Positions 42,901-57,900 of a stretch of 64,000 bases of DNA are shown in pieces. The stretch is from Amblyornis subalaris (taxonomy: Eukaryota; Chordata; Aves; Passeriformes; Ptilonorhynchidae): contig JACAXG010000074.1 of assembly GCA_018881555.1 (NCBI GenBank), positions 3,479,081 to 3,543,080 of the forward strand. Reading direction: 5' to 3'. The notes beneath the pieces are model-generated. The model ran no database searches and was not told the origin of the DNA. It saw nothing but the letters and a program-made list of their open reading frames with translations. A program made the translations under genes and the position numbers. The number at the start of each line of letters is the position of its first letter. Positions within the stretch are counted from its first letter, which is position 1.

Positions 42901-45900
42901 TTCACTGATAAATACCACAGGGGAAAGCGGAGNGGCAGGATTCCTGCAGGAAGGAATTGCTCGTGGGCAGCGCAGGAATGAGCGTGAGCCTGGGAGCTCA
43001 AAGGTATTTATCGGTGCTGATTTCCTGCCCTTTGAACCGCTGAGGGCTGTGAGGAATACAGAGATTAGATCTGGGTTCTTAAGGTCTGGCTGTTTGTTTG
43101 GTTATGGGCTTGGGTAGAGCCTCTTTCGGGCAAAACCTGCAGAATCATGCAAGCGGCTTCTGCCTTCAGTGGCTAAACTAGACAGGATCAGCACTCTGAG
43201 GACACTTGGAAAGTGGTAGCGGGTGGGGGCTATAGATAAACTAAGATTGTGCTTTTTGTCTTGCAGAATGCCTAGGTCTTGTTGGCTTTTAAATATTGCT
43301 GAGTGGCTCCTAGCATGAGGGTTGCTTCATGAAGAAAAATAAATGCCATGGCCTTGTTAACTTGACCCTAAATCACTTGTGTGGTCTGCTGCTTGTCTTG
43401 TGGGGATGCAGGATTGCTCACTGGTAAATGGGAGCAGAACTTTAACCCACTGTCTCTGCTGCCTGGGTTTCTGAGTGTGCAAGTGCTGCAGTTTATGTTT
43501 TGCAAACATAATGGTTCTTATTGGAAACGCGAGGTTTGGAAAAGCTCTGGGGTTCTCTCTTGGAGCGTCAGCAGGTTACTCCAGATTAACCAGCAGTTCA
43601 CATGTTTCTGGACTAGGGCTTGAGACAGGTCACTGCTGTATGGTCTGACCCAGAGCATGCCCAACAGGCAGAACAACTATCTCCAAGCAGCAGGTCCAGC
43701 CCCTTGGTACCTAAGGCTCTGAAGGAGAGAACCAGCAAATGCTCAAAACACAGGTGCTGGGTATTATATGCACCAAACTGCTCTTGTGATCAGCACTGCC
43801 TTGCGCTGGGCATGTTCACACAGAGTTTCAATGCCTGTGCCTTAATTCACTGAGCAGTGCCTCAGTGCTGTCCACTAATATGTGGTGCGTGCAGCCTGTG
43901 AGCTGTTTTCATTCCTGAAAACAAAAGCCAGTGGTCATGTAAGGCAAGTTGGTTTTGGCTTTGCTGAGAGAGGCATTGACCGGGAGACACAAAAGTAATT
44001 GTACTGAAATGTACAGCCACTCGTTTCTCTTCCGGAGCCTTCCTTGAAACAGTCCAAAACAAGCTTCCACAAACCGGCCAAGTTCATATGAAATCAACAG
44101 GATGTGGAAACCTGATCTTCTTCAGGCTCTTGCTTCTTGGGAGGACACTCTAGCTTTCCTTGTGCACTTAGCTTGGGGGCATTAGTCACTGGCTAAGTCC
44201 TGCTGAGCAGAAGTTGCTTAAGCAGTAGTTCATGGGTCACACCAGTTCAGACACATGTCTAAGATCAGTTCATTAACACACTTCTAAAGCATGTGGACTA
44301 GATGATCTCTGACTTCACAGTATTTGAAAATACAGTTTGAATCTGCTTGTCCCAGAAAAGACTTACAAAAATAGACAAAACTATGGGGCCTCTAATGATC
44401 CACCAGGTATTGGCATCAGTGTTAACGTCCCAACACCTGCAAAAATAGAAGACAAGGTGCAGTCAGTTATTGAAACATTGGTGTCTTTTCAAACAGGTTT
44501 AGTCTGTTTTGCACCTCAGATAGGCCCCTATTCCCTTCTCTACAAAATGAATTTCCAGTTCTCACTTAGTGGTACAACATGTCCGACAGAAAACTGCCCA
44601 CCTGCACTGGAGAGAAATATGTCCTTCCCTTAAGGTACAAACACTGTTCAAAATTTTGAATGGGAGAAGAGAAAGAAACAAAGCTTCACTATTCGGAAAG
44701 TTAAATACAGATACTGAAAACATCATGGCCTGAATTCATACCTAAAGGCTACCTCCTACCCTTGAAAGTACTCAAATGGAATTGGAAGCCTTTTCTCAGT
44801 TTGTTCAGCTGTACCTCTACACCCACCCACACTAGGATCCAGACTCCCACCACAGCAGGATGTTGTTTGATTTTCTTGGCTGTCAGCAGTTAGAAATGAA
44901 CAGGGCCCTATGGAACAGCCTGTACAGGGGCTGCATGCTCCTCTTGGCACGCCAGCTTCCTCCCCTCCACACAACTTACCCAATATTTTCATGGAGTTGC
45001 CTAGCAGTTGCCCATGCAGCCACAAACACTGTTGGGGCACCTGCAATTGGAAAAGCTAGTTACTGCTTCATGAGTCCACCCCAAAGGCAAAACAAACTCA
45101 ATTATTCTTACTGAAGGGAGAATCAGTACCCCATCCGAGGGTGGTGAACCACCAGAGGAACTTCCTTTCTGAGAAGAAAGAAATCACCAGGAGAGTGTGG
45201 AGGTAGAGTCCCTCCACGAGGAGCCAGCTGTAGTTAGACATGATACAATACTGAAAGAAGACCATGGTGAGCTTACAGCCAACCTGAGGAAAGAGAGAAT
45301 AATTAGCTTCTGCCTGGGTTTGTGTCTACCTTCTAACAGAAAGAGAGAGCTGTAAATTAATCTTGGCAAATAGAGATTTTATAGCAATTAGGGGACTAAA
45401 TGAGTGTCCTTGGGACAGGCGCTCACATCACAAGAAAGCAGGGCTGGCACTCCTAAATGCATTAATCAACTGCCTCACTAGAAGAGCTGAATGTGTCATG
45501 GACATGTGGATTCAGGTTACTGTCTCAGAGGAGTTTCACTATTACTGCCTTCTCAGTAGCAGTAACACTAATTTCACCTTAGAGAAGCACGTGAATGTAT
45601 TGACAAACTTTTTTTTCCCAAGAAAAACAGTTGATAAAGACAAACTGAAATGTTCTTGAAATGTTATTTTTCAGCAACAAAAATCCAGTAAAACAAAACA
45701 AAACTATTTTTGTTTCTCTGCCTAATTCTTATCTTTTAGTTTAAAGCATTGACCATCATCTCCACTGTTGCTCACTCCTCCTCACCCGCAAATTTTCAAA
45801 ATATTTTGCTGCCAATAAAAAGAAAAAGGCAAAAACATTTCAAAATTTGGAAGGTTCCTGTCCCAGACTCTCTGAGTGCAAGCTCATATCTTACTATCAG

Positions 45901-48900
45901 GTCTCACACTGCAGTGTAAGTCAGTAATATTTAATGTGTTCTCAGAGAAGAGACAGAGCATACGTCTCTTCTCCCATAACCCCTCATGATGAATATAAAG
46001 CTGGGGTGGAGATTTCCTTCCCTGCACACTAGATCCTGCTAGGATCCTGCTGGAAAACTGAGGGGTGGAGCAAGCTGGCAGGCAGAGGGTTACCGTGTAT
46101 GCCCCGCAGTAATTTGTGTCTTCGGAGGAAAACAAAATGGCATCCTTAATGAAGTTGGATGAGGCCCGCAAAATGAACGATGTGAAGAGATGCATGTGGA
46201 TGTAGTTCCTTGTGCAGCGAAGTCTTCTGCAAAAAAAAGAGAGAGAGAGATCCAATGGAGTGATATTCCTCATCAATGTAGGGAGCCTGTGGCTGCAAAC
46301 AGCAGGTTTCAATCCTTAGTAGTGCTAAACTGACGAATGAAGGACGGTGTTGTTCTGTCTGTGAAAGGAAGACTAATGCATCTCCCAAGAGGGATATCCT
46401 AGAGAAGACTTTAAAAAGCTACAGTCACATCTGCTCCACTCAGGTACTNAAACAAGCTGAACGTTGCCAGAAAAATTGTGATTTCATGCCAATATGCTTG
46501 TTCTAGCATCCATCCATCCCTCCCTCCTTTCTGGAGTAACATGAACCCAAGGTGTTTATTCACACCTGGGTGAATTTATTTATTCTGCCAGCACAGTGCA
46601 CTTGTGCCTGCAGTGTTTTCTGTATTAAATCTCCACATAATTTGTGTCCAGAGGCTGTGCAGCCTGAATATAAATTTGCAAAGTAGTTGGGTTTCCTTTT
46701 GCCCAGAGGTGCCACCCTGACATTTACTGTAAGGGAAATTAATTTCACTGAATAAGCAGCACAGTACAAATTCCAGGTTACAGGGATGAGTGAAGATAAG
46801 CTGACTGTCAGATAGCTAATAGAAACCTGAAACACCTTGCCAGAAGTCAGTGCAGTCACAAAGAACAAAGTTTCAGCCACAGTCTCAAGTGGGTAAAAGA
46901 GTAGCAGAGGGAAAGACACTCTGCCCAAGGGACACTGAAGTCATGGGAAGACCTCAGCAGGGAGTTGGTGCAAATGCCATTTGCAACATGCATCCAGCTA
47001 CATTTTGGAAAGGAGAACACAATACAATGAGCAGCCCTGACATTTTCTGGGAGACAAGATTCAGAAATAAATTTTGCCACTGCTTTCTGTGAAGGTTTTC
47101 AGAAACACTTCACGTTTTAATTTGCTCTGAAAGTCAATAGAAGGATTTGTGTCAGCTGAGATGACCAGAAGTCCTGGCCAAACACAAACCAGAGATGCTT
47201 CCCCTCACCTAAAGGAGGCCAGGACCACCAAGGCTATTGTCAGCGTCACAAGGGAGGTGCAGTATCCGATGGTGTACATGGTCTTCAGGGTCATGAAATA
47301 GGAACGCTGTGGGGGAATATATAATCACATCTTTACCTTGTCTGTCTGGTAGAGATCAGCCCACACCAAGAGAAAGAGGTCTCCTCCTATTTAATGACTA
47401 AATATTTTCATAAAATCAACTACTGGAATTTTATCCTGAGCAACCTATTCTGATCATTTGCAGGAAGCATTCATGCTGACAACCACAAATAGCAATAACC
47501 CCACCTGAGTTAAATCACATCATTCAGTCTCTCCTTAACATGTTTCTCCCCAGGGCCCCAGAGCATCAGAACTGTGCTCATGGACNATCAGACTCACTCT
47601 GGCTTCGTTGGTCGTGTCATTGACATTGTAGCCACAAGCGATGTCAGGTCTCGGGTATGGGTCTGACCAGCCCTCACTTGTGCAGTTTCGGTAGACAAAA
47701 CCTGTGTGGTAACAATAAAAAAAGACTGAATGAGGTATGACCATTTCCAGTTGTATCCTTGTTGTCTTCGGGGTTCAGTCACCATGTAGGGTTGCTCCAG
47801 GAGCCAGGAGAATATGTTCCCCCAGGCAGTGCACTCTGCATAGCTGGAGGCAAAATGCAGCTGAGCTAATTCTGTTGATACTTGCCCAGTGTACTTGTGT
47901 GGGTCATAATATTGTTTGCCCACTCAGGGATGACTGTGATGGATGTGTTTTTATTAATTGCAACATAAATAATACTATTCAGTACATCTGGTGTTTCTTG
48001 GCCACTATTCCAAGATCAGCAAACACATGACTTGTTCAATCATAGATTCAAACTCCATGCAAAGCTGATACTCTGCTGAATGCTCCCACCTCCTTACTGT
48101 GGTTTGTCATGCTCCAAATAGAACACAAAACTGTAGATAGCCACAGATTTTCAGTAAGATTTAAATGAAAACTTAAAGTCTTTTCCCCACACTCAAGGCT
48201 GGGCATTATTTTACGCTGTTGATTTTCTTGCTTACTTGTAAACTAAGAGGAAATTCCCCTCACTTAAGTTCAGCTTCTGGAAAGCTAATACTAGAGTCCA
48301 ACTGTGTCCCCTGTGGCTGTCTTCAGAGAAAAATAGGCATTTCCAGAATTCAACTCATTTTTCAGACCGGTATCCACGGAGGGCAGTTTGTCTGACCCTC
48401 TTCTGCTGGGATGTCTGACTTTTAGACTCCTAAAGCTGAGTGAGATGAATGCTCAGCAAGTTGCACATGGTTGAATACGATCATTTTGAACTCGTCCATA
48501 TTAATGTTTGGCCCTAAAGTGAGAAGTACTGCCCTACACCCCTTACAGTGTCACTGGAAGAAAATTACTCTGACAGGCATGTAGGTTATGTGCTGAAGAG
48601 AAGGGAAACTTCTACAAAGAAGTAAAACCACTGGCCACTGTCCTAATCACATTGTTCTGTCAGGTAAGAGCCATACTTGAGAAACATGGAGTGAAATCTT
48701 GGCTTTGTTGCAGTGATGGCAATGCTAGCAGGGACTTAGAGGGGACATGAAATCAGCAGTCCTTCTTAGTACAAACCTTGCCAGAGGGCACTGTAAAAGT
48801 CTGTATTTTGCCCACACATTTAGCCATGAGAACTCTAGGGTGTCTAGCTCTTGCGAAACATCCCCACAGTGTTGAGGGAATGGAGGGAAATGCATATGCA

Positions 48901-51900
48901 GCAGTGATCNGCAATGGTTTATGCTTTTTGGAGCCCTGCTGGAATTGTCAGGACAGAGTCAGGGCTCCTGCTACCTCTGGGCTAATGCTGGTGACCTGAC
49001 AGCATGTCTGCACTNGATTTGAACTCACGTCTGTAAACCTGCAAGGCACAGCAAACCTGCTGAGAACTCTGGGTGGGAAGAGCTCTGGGTGTGTCCCTAT
49101 CAGACTACTATTCTGCTGCTTCCATCTTAGAATCTTTGAAAGGGCCAGGCTTGCTTTATAAGCCAGGTTTTCTATGCCTTGCTGCAGTGCAGCAACAAGA
49201 GGAAAGAGACAGCTCTCCCAAACGGTTCTCCCCAACCTGCCTTGGCACTCAGCAAGGGAGTGTGTGTGGTGACACACTTACCTAACTCGGAGCAAAGCAT
49301 TGTGCTTGTAAACATGCCTGTGACTGTTTTTTGCCTGAGGCTGTCAAAGCAGATCAGACAAGAAGAGGTGAAGTTCTGTGTGGATGTGCACATGCTATTG
49401 TGTTATATGCAAAGCACGGGAGATTATGCCAGGCATGTTACATGGNTGGACATGATCAAAATTTTAACTGTGCTCCTTGGTTATGGGTGACACACACACT
49501 GGGGAAACTGCAGCATGCCCCACTCGGAGCAGAGTGGTGATCTGCAGTCCTTCTAAGGATTGTGTTTGGTGTTTACTGGTACTTTGGAGGCTTTTGGAGT
49601 TGCCTAGGTGAAAAGGAACTCTGGCTAAAGGGATGGCTGTGGAACTGGGGCCATCTGCCGTGGCCTTCTCCTCGTCCTCTGAATCCTCACAGTTGTCACA
49701 CCTTCCTTCATTTCTTGCCTGAGACACAATGTCGGTTCTGTTACTTGGTTCCAGGTAATTTTGTTTCTTTGGTCTGCTATGTAGAAAGGGACCAGACAGG
49801 CTGGGCTGCAAATGCAAGTCTAGATGTCAGCACAGACACCAGGGTTTGGGCAGAGCTTGGAGCCACCTGCATGGCTTAACATATGGGCCTTTGGCATTTG
49901 TGGCTGCCCATCTGCTTTGTGAGTGGTGAGGAAAGAAAACTTTGGCTTTTCTTTTGAAGCAAGCAGATCTTTGTTTTTCAAAATTGTTTCAAACAGGGCA
50001 ATGACTGAAACAGCAATTAAACTCAAGAGTCACAAGCCAACCACAGTATAAAATCAAAGAAGAATGTGGCCATGAGAATGAGGTTAAACTATTGCTGACT
50101 TTGGCCCAAAATGCCAGNTGCAGAGACTGGAACAAGATACAAATGACGACGGACCATATCTTGGGGTTCTGTTTTGAACACTGTCACTCTGATTATTGTT
50201 TATCAGACGCGGTTCTCAGCTTCTCGATAAGGAGGGCAACTAAAGTTTAAGGTATTAGACTATCTCCAAGATAAGGCAGTGAACATTTAAGATGTAATTA
50301 TGACCTTTGGATGTACAAATTCCTGCTTTCCTCCCCGGTGAGAAGGCGAGAGGCAGGGAGCAGTTCCCTCTAGTGGCCATACCAGCAGGAATTTCAGTTC
50401 CTGCGTTTAAGGGCCGGGATCACTATGCTAAAGATTTGTGAGTGGATGTCAGACGGATGTTTTCTTCAGCGATCTATGCCTTTGTGTAGTTTATCCTTTG
50501 ACTTTAAACCAGATTATAGGGCTCAAAGGGCAAATAATGCTCATGTGTACAGAAAGTAGCACGGTTTTGATTTTAATCTGAGTGGCTTATATCTGATTTC
50601 ATTTAAAGAGCACTAAGTGCTTCTCCTCTGAGTTATGTAATCTTTATTAGACAATCTAATACTTTATCTCCTGTTCCTCCCTTCTTAAAATGAATCTGTC
50701 TGCTTTTCTGTAAGTACTGGACCTCATTAATCTGCGCCCTATAACTGAAGTATGCCAAATCCTCTTCTGATTTGAATCATTAACTCCCTAAGGAGAAATG
50801 TAAACACATTTCTTAAGCATTACTGAAAAGCAGAAATGAACAGCAAGTAGGCTTACTTAATAGATCATGATCACTGTAGCCTACTAGGAATAAATTTCAC
50901 TTCATTTTGAGCTTAGAAATCCCAGAAAAAGGACAACAAGCATTGCTTGAACTCACCTCTGTTTGAGCTAGTTGTCTGGTGAGCCATGAAACCTAAATTT
51001 CCATGAGTTTTGCCACTTGTGTGGATCCTGTCATGGGCAAGAGAGAAATTCCCAGTGCAGATTTCCTCTTGATGAAGGCAAAAAAGGGGATCTTCTCTGC
51101 CTACCTAGCTGGATGCTTTGCCAATACTTGTGTGAACCTAATGTGTGTGAAGTTTTGTCCCCATCAAACTCATCTGGGATCAGCCAGAGTGGAGAAAACC
51201 CTTTTTGTTAAGAAACCATGCTAAAAATCTGCTTTTCAGGATAGCATTTACTTCCTGCACTTTTTTCCACCTGGCTAAGAAAAATGAATGCTTAAAAGAT
51301 CTTGCTATTTAAATTCCAGGCTTTTCTATGTTTAGCTTAGCGCTGGAAACAGAGCTGCTACATAACCATCGTTCTTTAAAGGGAAGAGGGACAAAATTTC
51401 ATTTCAAGTTCAGACCTGACAGTGGCGTCTTTGTAAACAAATAAAAAATAAAGTGTTTAATAAATAAGTGTTTAATAAAAACACCTGGGCAAGGAAAACA
51501 TCATTTTAGCGTTACCTTTTTTCCCAGTCAGCATCTGGAAGAATTCAGGGCAGTGAGCATTGACAGTCTGTCCCACAGTGGATGAAGGCCAGCAACTCAT
51601 GTTATCCCACATTCCAGCACATCTGCCTGGGGGGGGAGGGCAACAAGGAAATATCAGTATCTCACAGTGACATAACACCATGAAATGTCTTCCAACAAGG
51701 AAACACTGGGAGACATCTCCAAGAAGCCCNATACCATGCAATGTCTCCCAAGGACCAAGGCAGCTACAGGAACAAAGATGTTCAGTGCTCTGAAAAGCAA
51801 GGTGGATGAGCCAGAGCAAGTCCTGCTGAGAGCTGGATAGGACAGAATAGGCCTGCTTGCTTCACACCAGCCCCAGCAAACTCCAGACCTGTTCCATTCT

Positions 51901-54900
51901 TTTCATTGACCCTACTGGTCTCTACTAGACACACGAAGAGCAACTTGAGTCATTGTGAATGACATTGTGAATTCACATCAGGCCCTTGGCTACCTATTTG
52001 TCTGGTAACTATTGAATGGAAAGAAGGAGGAAAGCAGATGGGAATTTTTTAGCTTACCTTCAGTTTTTCTAAAGCTTCCACTTTGAGTCATCCTAAAGTT
52101 TTTCTTACATAATACCTTTGTAAACAGGAAAAAATGCAACTTGTTGACCCTGCTTGAGCAGGGAAGTTGGACCAGATGACGCACTGTGGTCCCTTCCAGC
52201 CTCACCCATTCTGCAATTCTGTGACCAGCAGTTTAAATAGCTTCAGAATGATATTTAAATCNCAGATCACTTAAATCATGGGATATTCTGCATTGCAAGG
52301 GATGCACAAGAAGAGTACAACTCTTGAGTGAATGGCCTGTTTGGGGATCACACCCACAACCTAGGCATTATTAGCACCATGCTCTAACCAGCTGAGCTAA
52401 TCTCATNATACTGGGGAGAGAGGAACAGCATCAATGTCATCCCTTTATCACCATAAATACTCCTCTCTTTCACTGTGCCAAAATTGTGCAAGTGAATAAT
52501 GCCAACAGACCACTTGCTGGGCTTGGCTGCCCAGACTCACCCCCTGTCCCTCAGTTCGGTGCAAGGGCTGCTTATTTTAAGGATGGGCTTTTCATGGTCC
52601 CCTCTCACAGACAGGGAGAGAGGGAGAATTTTCCAGCTGCACTCTCGGCTTGGCTGTGTTGCCTTCTGGCAGGGCTGGTAGAGATGCATCAGGGAGCTGA
52701 TCTGGTGGTCAATGGAGCACAGCATGATGGTGATCTCTACTTAGACATCTTGCTTAGGTGCTGGAGGCCGGCATGGATGAATTTATTAGTGGAGAAGACC
52801 TTTGATGCTTTTTGTACCACAGAGAAACTGCAATCCTTTCTTATTTTGCCCTTCTCCAGATACAGGTTGAAACCATGCAGGCTCATTCCCTTTTGCCTCC
52901 ACTCACTGTCAATGGTTTGAGCACAAGCTTCTTTGTGGTTTCTATAACACAACAGGGGAAAAAAAAGGCCACTGGGGCACGTCAGGACTACCATGTGCCT
53001 GGTGTATCCGGACGTGTGCCGTCTGCCCTGCACACTCCCTGAAAGCTGAGGGGAGGAAGTGCTGACCAAGCACTCTCCTCAAACACTTCATGCTTTATAA
53101 GGCCAACTTCCGTTAGCCTAACAAAAATATTTATATTTCTAGAAATGTATTGATTTCCTTCTGCACAACAGTCCTAGTGCCTGAAAATACAGAGCTGTTC
53201 ACAGCCAGGGCACCCCAGCTCCAGTGTCCTCCCTGTGCCAATGTTTATAGGACTTGGTAAGGCTTTAGTTCAAAGCAAAAGCTTAAAGGCCAGCAAAACT
53301 TCACCTTGGGTGATATTTATGACTTAACGTGCTGCACTGTTTCGTTTATTGAACCTTCACACCAACACCACAGGCATAAAGCCCCCAAATCAGACTCAGT
53401 GCACAGAAAAATCTGGCAAAATTATGATATTGTGTGCTTTCCATCCAGAAGGAGAAAACAAAAACCAGCTGAGCTATTCCTCCTGCAGGTGGGATTTTGC
53501 TGTTCCCCATGGACCAAAGCTGGTGCCTCCCACCCCTACCTAGCTAAAGAGCCTCAGGGTGGAGACAAAACACAGCAACACCTCCCTCACACAGCCTTGT
53601 GCTCTTTGGGATCTCCCTCAAGTAGCAAACAGAGCATTCTCCCAGCAGAAATACTCGGTGTCGCCATGATCAGAGGTCCCAGATCTCCAGTAGCTTCCAT
53701 GTTCTGCTCTTTGTTCCCAAGAGAATTATCTTGTCTTCATTCATGCACAATAAAGAGCATAACTGTGACTTGGGTTATGTTAATATTTCACTGCTCCCTT
53801 TCCCAAGCTAATGTTATCACAAGGGCAGAGTACCTTTCCCCTTTTACTGCAGGAGGATAGGAAACACTCACTGCTCAGGTACTTAGTGCTTGATTCCCCA
53901 GCAATGAATTCCCTGTGTTTGTGCCATCTTCACAGAGATGTAAGCACTGCAGCAGAGATGGCAGGGTGGGAGCTTGGCCGCTGCCTTGTCCTTCTTCCTG
54001 CCTGCAGCAGTCAAAGCTCCCGGGGCAGGTGCAGAAAGGACAGGGTACGGAAAGTTCCCTACACCCTCCAAAGTCACCTTTGTCCCTCCCCGTGTGACCC
54101 GCCAAGGATATGCACTGAATTCCTGAGCTTTGTTTCTCTCTTCAAACTGGAGTCCCTGAATGGGATTTTCTGCACATGGACGTTAGACATGCAGATACTT
54201 AGAGGCTGGAGGTATTTTCAGATGTGTTATTTCCCAGAATATAAGCATTANTCCCTAATTTACCAAGGTAGCAAAACCCTCTTAGGGTTTGGAGGAATTT
54301 TAGGTAGAGTTATCCTGTTTAAAACTTCCAGTAACGACAGACCTTTGGGGAATTTTAAGATGTGGATCCAATTTAAAGCTGGATTAAGTCTCTGCTGAGA
54401 AGCTACTCTGATTGAGATGAAACAAGACCATCTGGTGGTACTGCCTGCTAATGCTGGTTCTAGTCCACACCTGCACGGTCCTGTGAAGTTTAACTTGCCT
54501 GCGTCTGTGGAGCTCTGGTATAAAGGAAACACAGAGTTCTCAACATTAGAGCCATGTCACAGGCTTAAAGCAGAAACAGAGATAGGTTGACNAAAAATCC
54601 TCCTCATCTCTGAAGGAAACAAAAGTACTGATTTATTCATATCATCAAACTTCTTATATGCAATGAGATAGATCTGTCTTGTGGAGTATCTGGAAGCCTG
54701 TCACTTCCTGTCACTGCTACGTGGCTGTAATGCCCTGAAGCTGTGCTCACACTCTTCAGTCTGCAAGGGACAGGGATAAAACAGCGACAGAGAAAAACGC
54801 TAGGCATCCTAAGAAACCAGGCAATAGATCTTCCCTCTGAGTTCTGCCTTGGGCCGGGTCATAGTGAAACAGTTCTGTGTCTCCAACACTCTCTGCTAGA

Positions 54901-57900
54901 GAGGAAGGCTTTGAAACTAAGAAAAAAACCTTAGCTCCAGCTCCACAGGGCAGCCTATCTCTGGGGAGGGCAGTCCACACACAGCACATCTCATGGGAGC
55001 TCCTTCTCTTTTCACGCTGGTGAGGACCTTGCCCATGTCACGGTCCACAAGTCACTCAGAAGCAGTCCAGTCAGTGGCACAGCCCCATCCTTAGTGGCGA
55101 TGGCTGGTCACACCCAAAAAAATAGTCGTATATGTTGCCTACACCCAATGTTCTCTGTGAGATGCTGACCCAGCAGCTGCCTGGGGGAACTAACACTCAG
55201 TTCACAGGCAGGGTTTAATAATCTCTTGGACATGACCCCAGTTGCTTAGCTGTGAAAGGAAACCTGTCTACATAACAAGGACTCAGTACCACAAGGCTTT
55301 CCCAGGCCAAAAAACCTCCCTTATATGATGATAAATCCTCACTGGAATTCAAGAACTCTAGATGACAGCAATTTAGAGCAAGGAGGAAGCAATGAGGACC
55401 TTCAAGCCACGTGACTTAAATGTTGGCTGCTGGTCTTCATCGATTTTTAAGGCAGATATAATTAAGTAAATTTGTGCTTGCTGGGGTGACTTTATAAATA
55501 ATCCTTGTCCAAGACAAGATGATTGCAGTTTACAAGATTTTGTTGCTGGTGTGTTCCCTAATTGTGAAGATCGCAGTCAAGCAACTGGGTTAGAAGGCTC
55601 CCACAACTCTTCCTGTCACAGTAAGGCCAAAATCCCATTCTCGAAGCCTTATAAGAGATCTTNCCTGTTTTTCTGCTCCTAAGCGTATGCCTCCTATGGG
55701 AAGGGATGTGGAGGTATCTGAGTTTGAGGCACCCAGCTCACGTGAGAGCAGATTTTATCATGTGCTTTTTATCATTCAGCTTTTACCTGAGCTCAGGAGC
55801 AGATCACCTTCGGTCGTTCTGTTCTTTGCCTCCAAGGAAAGAGTCTCCACACACTTTTCTTCTTCCCTTTTCAGGACGCTCAGGAGGTCACAGATAGGTG
55901 GAATAGCTTTAATCTACAAATTTTAAAAGCAGTGGAATCACTTTTTCTCTTAAAACTTACATCATCTCCACAGAACTTACCCATTTTATGCTCACAATCG
56001 CCATCCAAATCTATCAACTGATTGGGGGCAATATTTCCTTGAAATACAGACAATTTCCTTGAAATACAGACAATTTCCTTGGAAAACAGTCAATTTTCTC
56101 AATTAAGTCTGCATTTTTATATTAGCAGCAGGCAAGCACAGACTGATTTTCTGTCTTCTCCCATTTGCTGACATTAATGACATCGAGAAAAATGTGTTAT
56201 TCTGCTAAACTAAGTACATGAGCAAGATGCTCTTCCAAAAGACTGCAGAAACATCCAGGACACTGCTGGAGTCTCCTAGAGCAACAGAGAATTAATCACT
56301 CACCCCTGGCAGTNTTAAACCATACACCTGGCAGGTCATTTTCCCAGGCACAAGAGATCCAAATAACGCCCACTGGNTGCAGACCACCCAAGCCTGTTTC
56401 ACCACTACCATCTGGTAGCTGCAGGAGCCCACCTGAAAGCAGAATCTCACCCATATTTTCATGAGAACCTAGACAGTAATTTGTCCCAGGGTCATTTTCT
56501 CACCTTGCCATCCTCCTTTCTAATAAAACACTGTGGAAATGTTAGTGTTCACTCAATCCTGATGTAGCAATTAAATGCGTGTTTATGTTCTGTGTAGCTG
56601 GATCAAAATGAGTGAACAAAATAAACAGCTACAGACCATTAAAATGACATGTATTGAAAATCATTGCAAAATGATTTGCAGGACAAGGTGTCAGTAGTGA
56701 CATCATTCAGAAAAAAAAGTACTTTTACCATNTATATTATTTTACCAGTGTCTATTATTTTGACACAAAAAATCTGAATAGAAGTGGATTTCCATTATAA
56801 CAAATCAGATAATTTCTCTCTCATGGATAAATTCCAAATCTTTATGAATTCTCACTACAGAACTCATATACATGTATATATATAAATGCATATGTATATA
56901 TACAAATATTGAAGAGTTTAAAAGCCAGTCATCAGGATCTATTAGTTGAAAAGTATCAGATAGAATTTGTTTATGTTCTTTGTTCAGGAAAGTTAACCTG
57001 GCAGCATCATATTACTGCTCAGCCTTATAAATCTTGTAGCATTGCTGATCACTTTCAGATTAGATTTGGGAGAAAGAACAATCCCTGAAAACCTTGTAAT
57101 GACAACTATTCTTTTTCTGCAATTAAATTTTAGCATACCAGACATTAGAGACCACATTCCCACTATTTTGGCTGGAAATTTTCTGAGTATTGTATTTCTG
57201 AACAAAGTTTCATCTTTTCAGCAGTGTATCATACCTCATCTAATTGGTCTGATGTGTTTAATTTCAGCATTCTTTCTCCCTTGTCTTTGTGTGCCATGAA
57301 AGAAATAAACTAGAAACCACCTGGTTTTGCACAATGTAATGAATTTTCTGGAATCACACATGCAAAGACTTCAGATGAAAGAAACTGTCTTCTGATGCCA
57401 GGATTTGAATGCTGAGCATTTGAAGTGGCCAACATAACCAGTCTGGTTTGCATGCGGGTTGTTAAGACGATATTGAACATATGCAAAAATAAATGCTAGG
57501 AATTATGTTAACAATGATCTCAGGAACAGGAGAATACTTCATCTTAAGTAAACCTCTGCATTGTGTGAGCACTGTTTTGTTTTAAGAAATGTGGGTCCTA
57601 AGAAAGTTTTTGTTTTAGAAAGATTTAAATTCTGTGATATTTCTTTACGTCTGGAATGAAGCCACATGCTTTTAGCACACCCAGTTGTGTAGACCACCCT
57701 GATGATCTGATATTACTTCCTTACATAAAATTTGTTGTTCAAGCAGGAATACAGCATAGATAATCCCTTACAATTACTGTTTTACCCCGCAAGGTGATGT
57801 CCACCCTATTCTTCTAATCAGCTAGATACCACTGCCTGGTAATAGCTGTGCAGCTAACAGGATTTTAAGCCCAGGGAAAGCAGAGAGCCTCCAGGTGCTG

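Noticed and set aside
52333..52406. Functional tRNA-Ile(AAT) gene on the minus strand
   Set aside because: The acceptor stem does not pair and the T loop is altered. The sequence continues into a SINE-like tail, so it is a SINE head.
55981..56090. Alternative SCTR exon 2 ending at the strong donor GTAAGT (minus strand, 55975-55980)
   Set aside because: The phase fits, but the translation lacks the paired cysteines and the Glu-rich helix expected. The exon at 55808-55913 encodes [14 protein letters not shown] and fits family and phase exactly.
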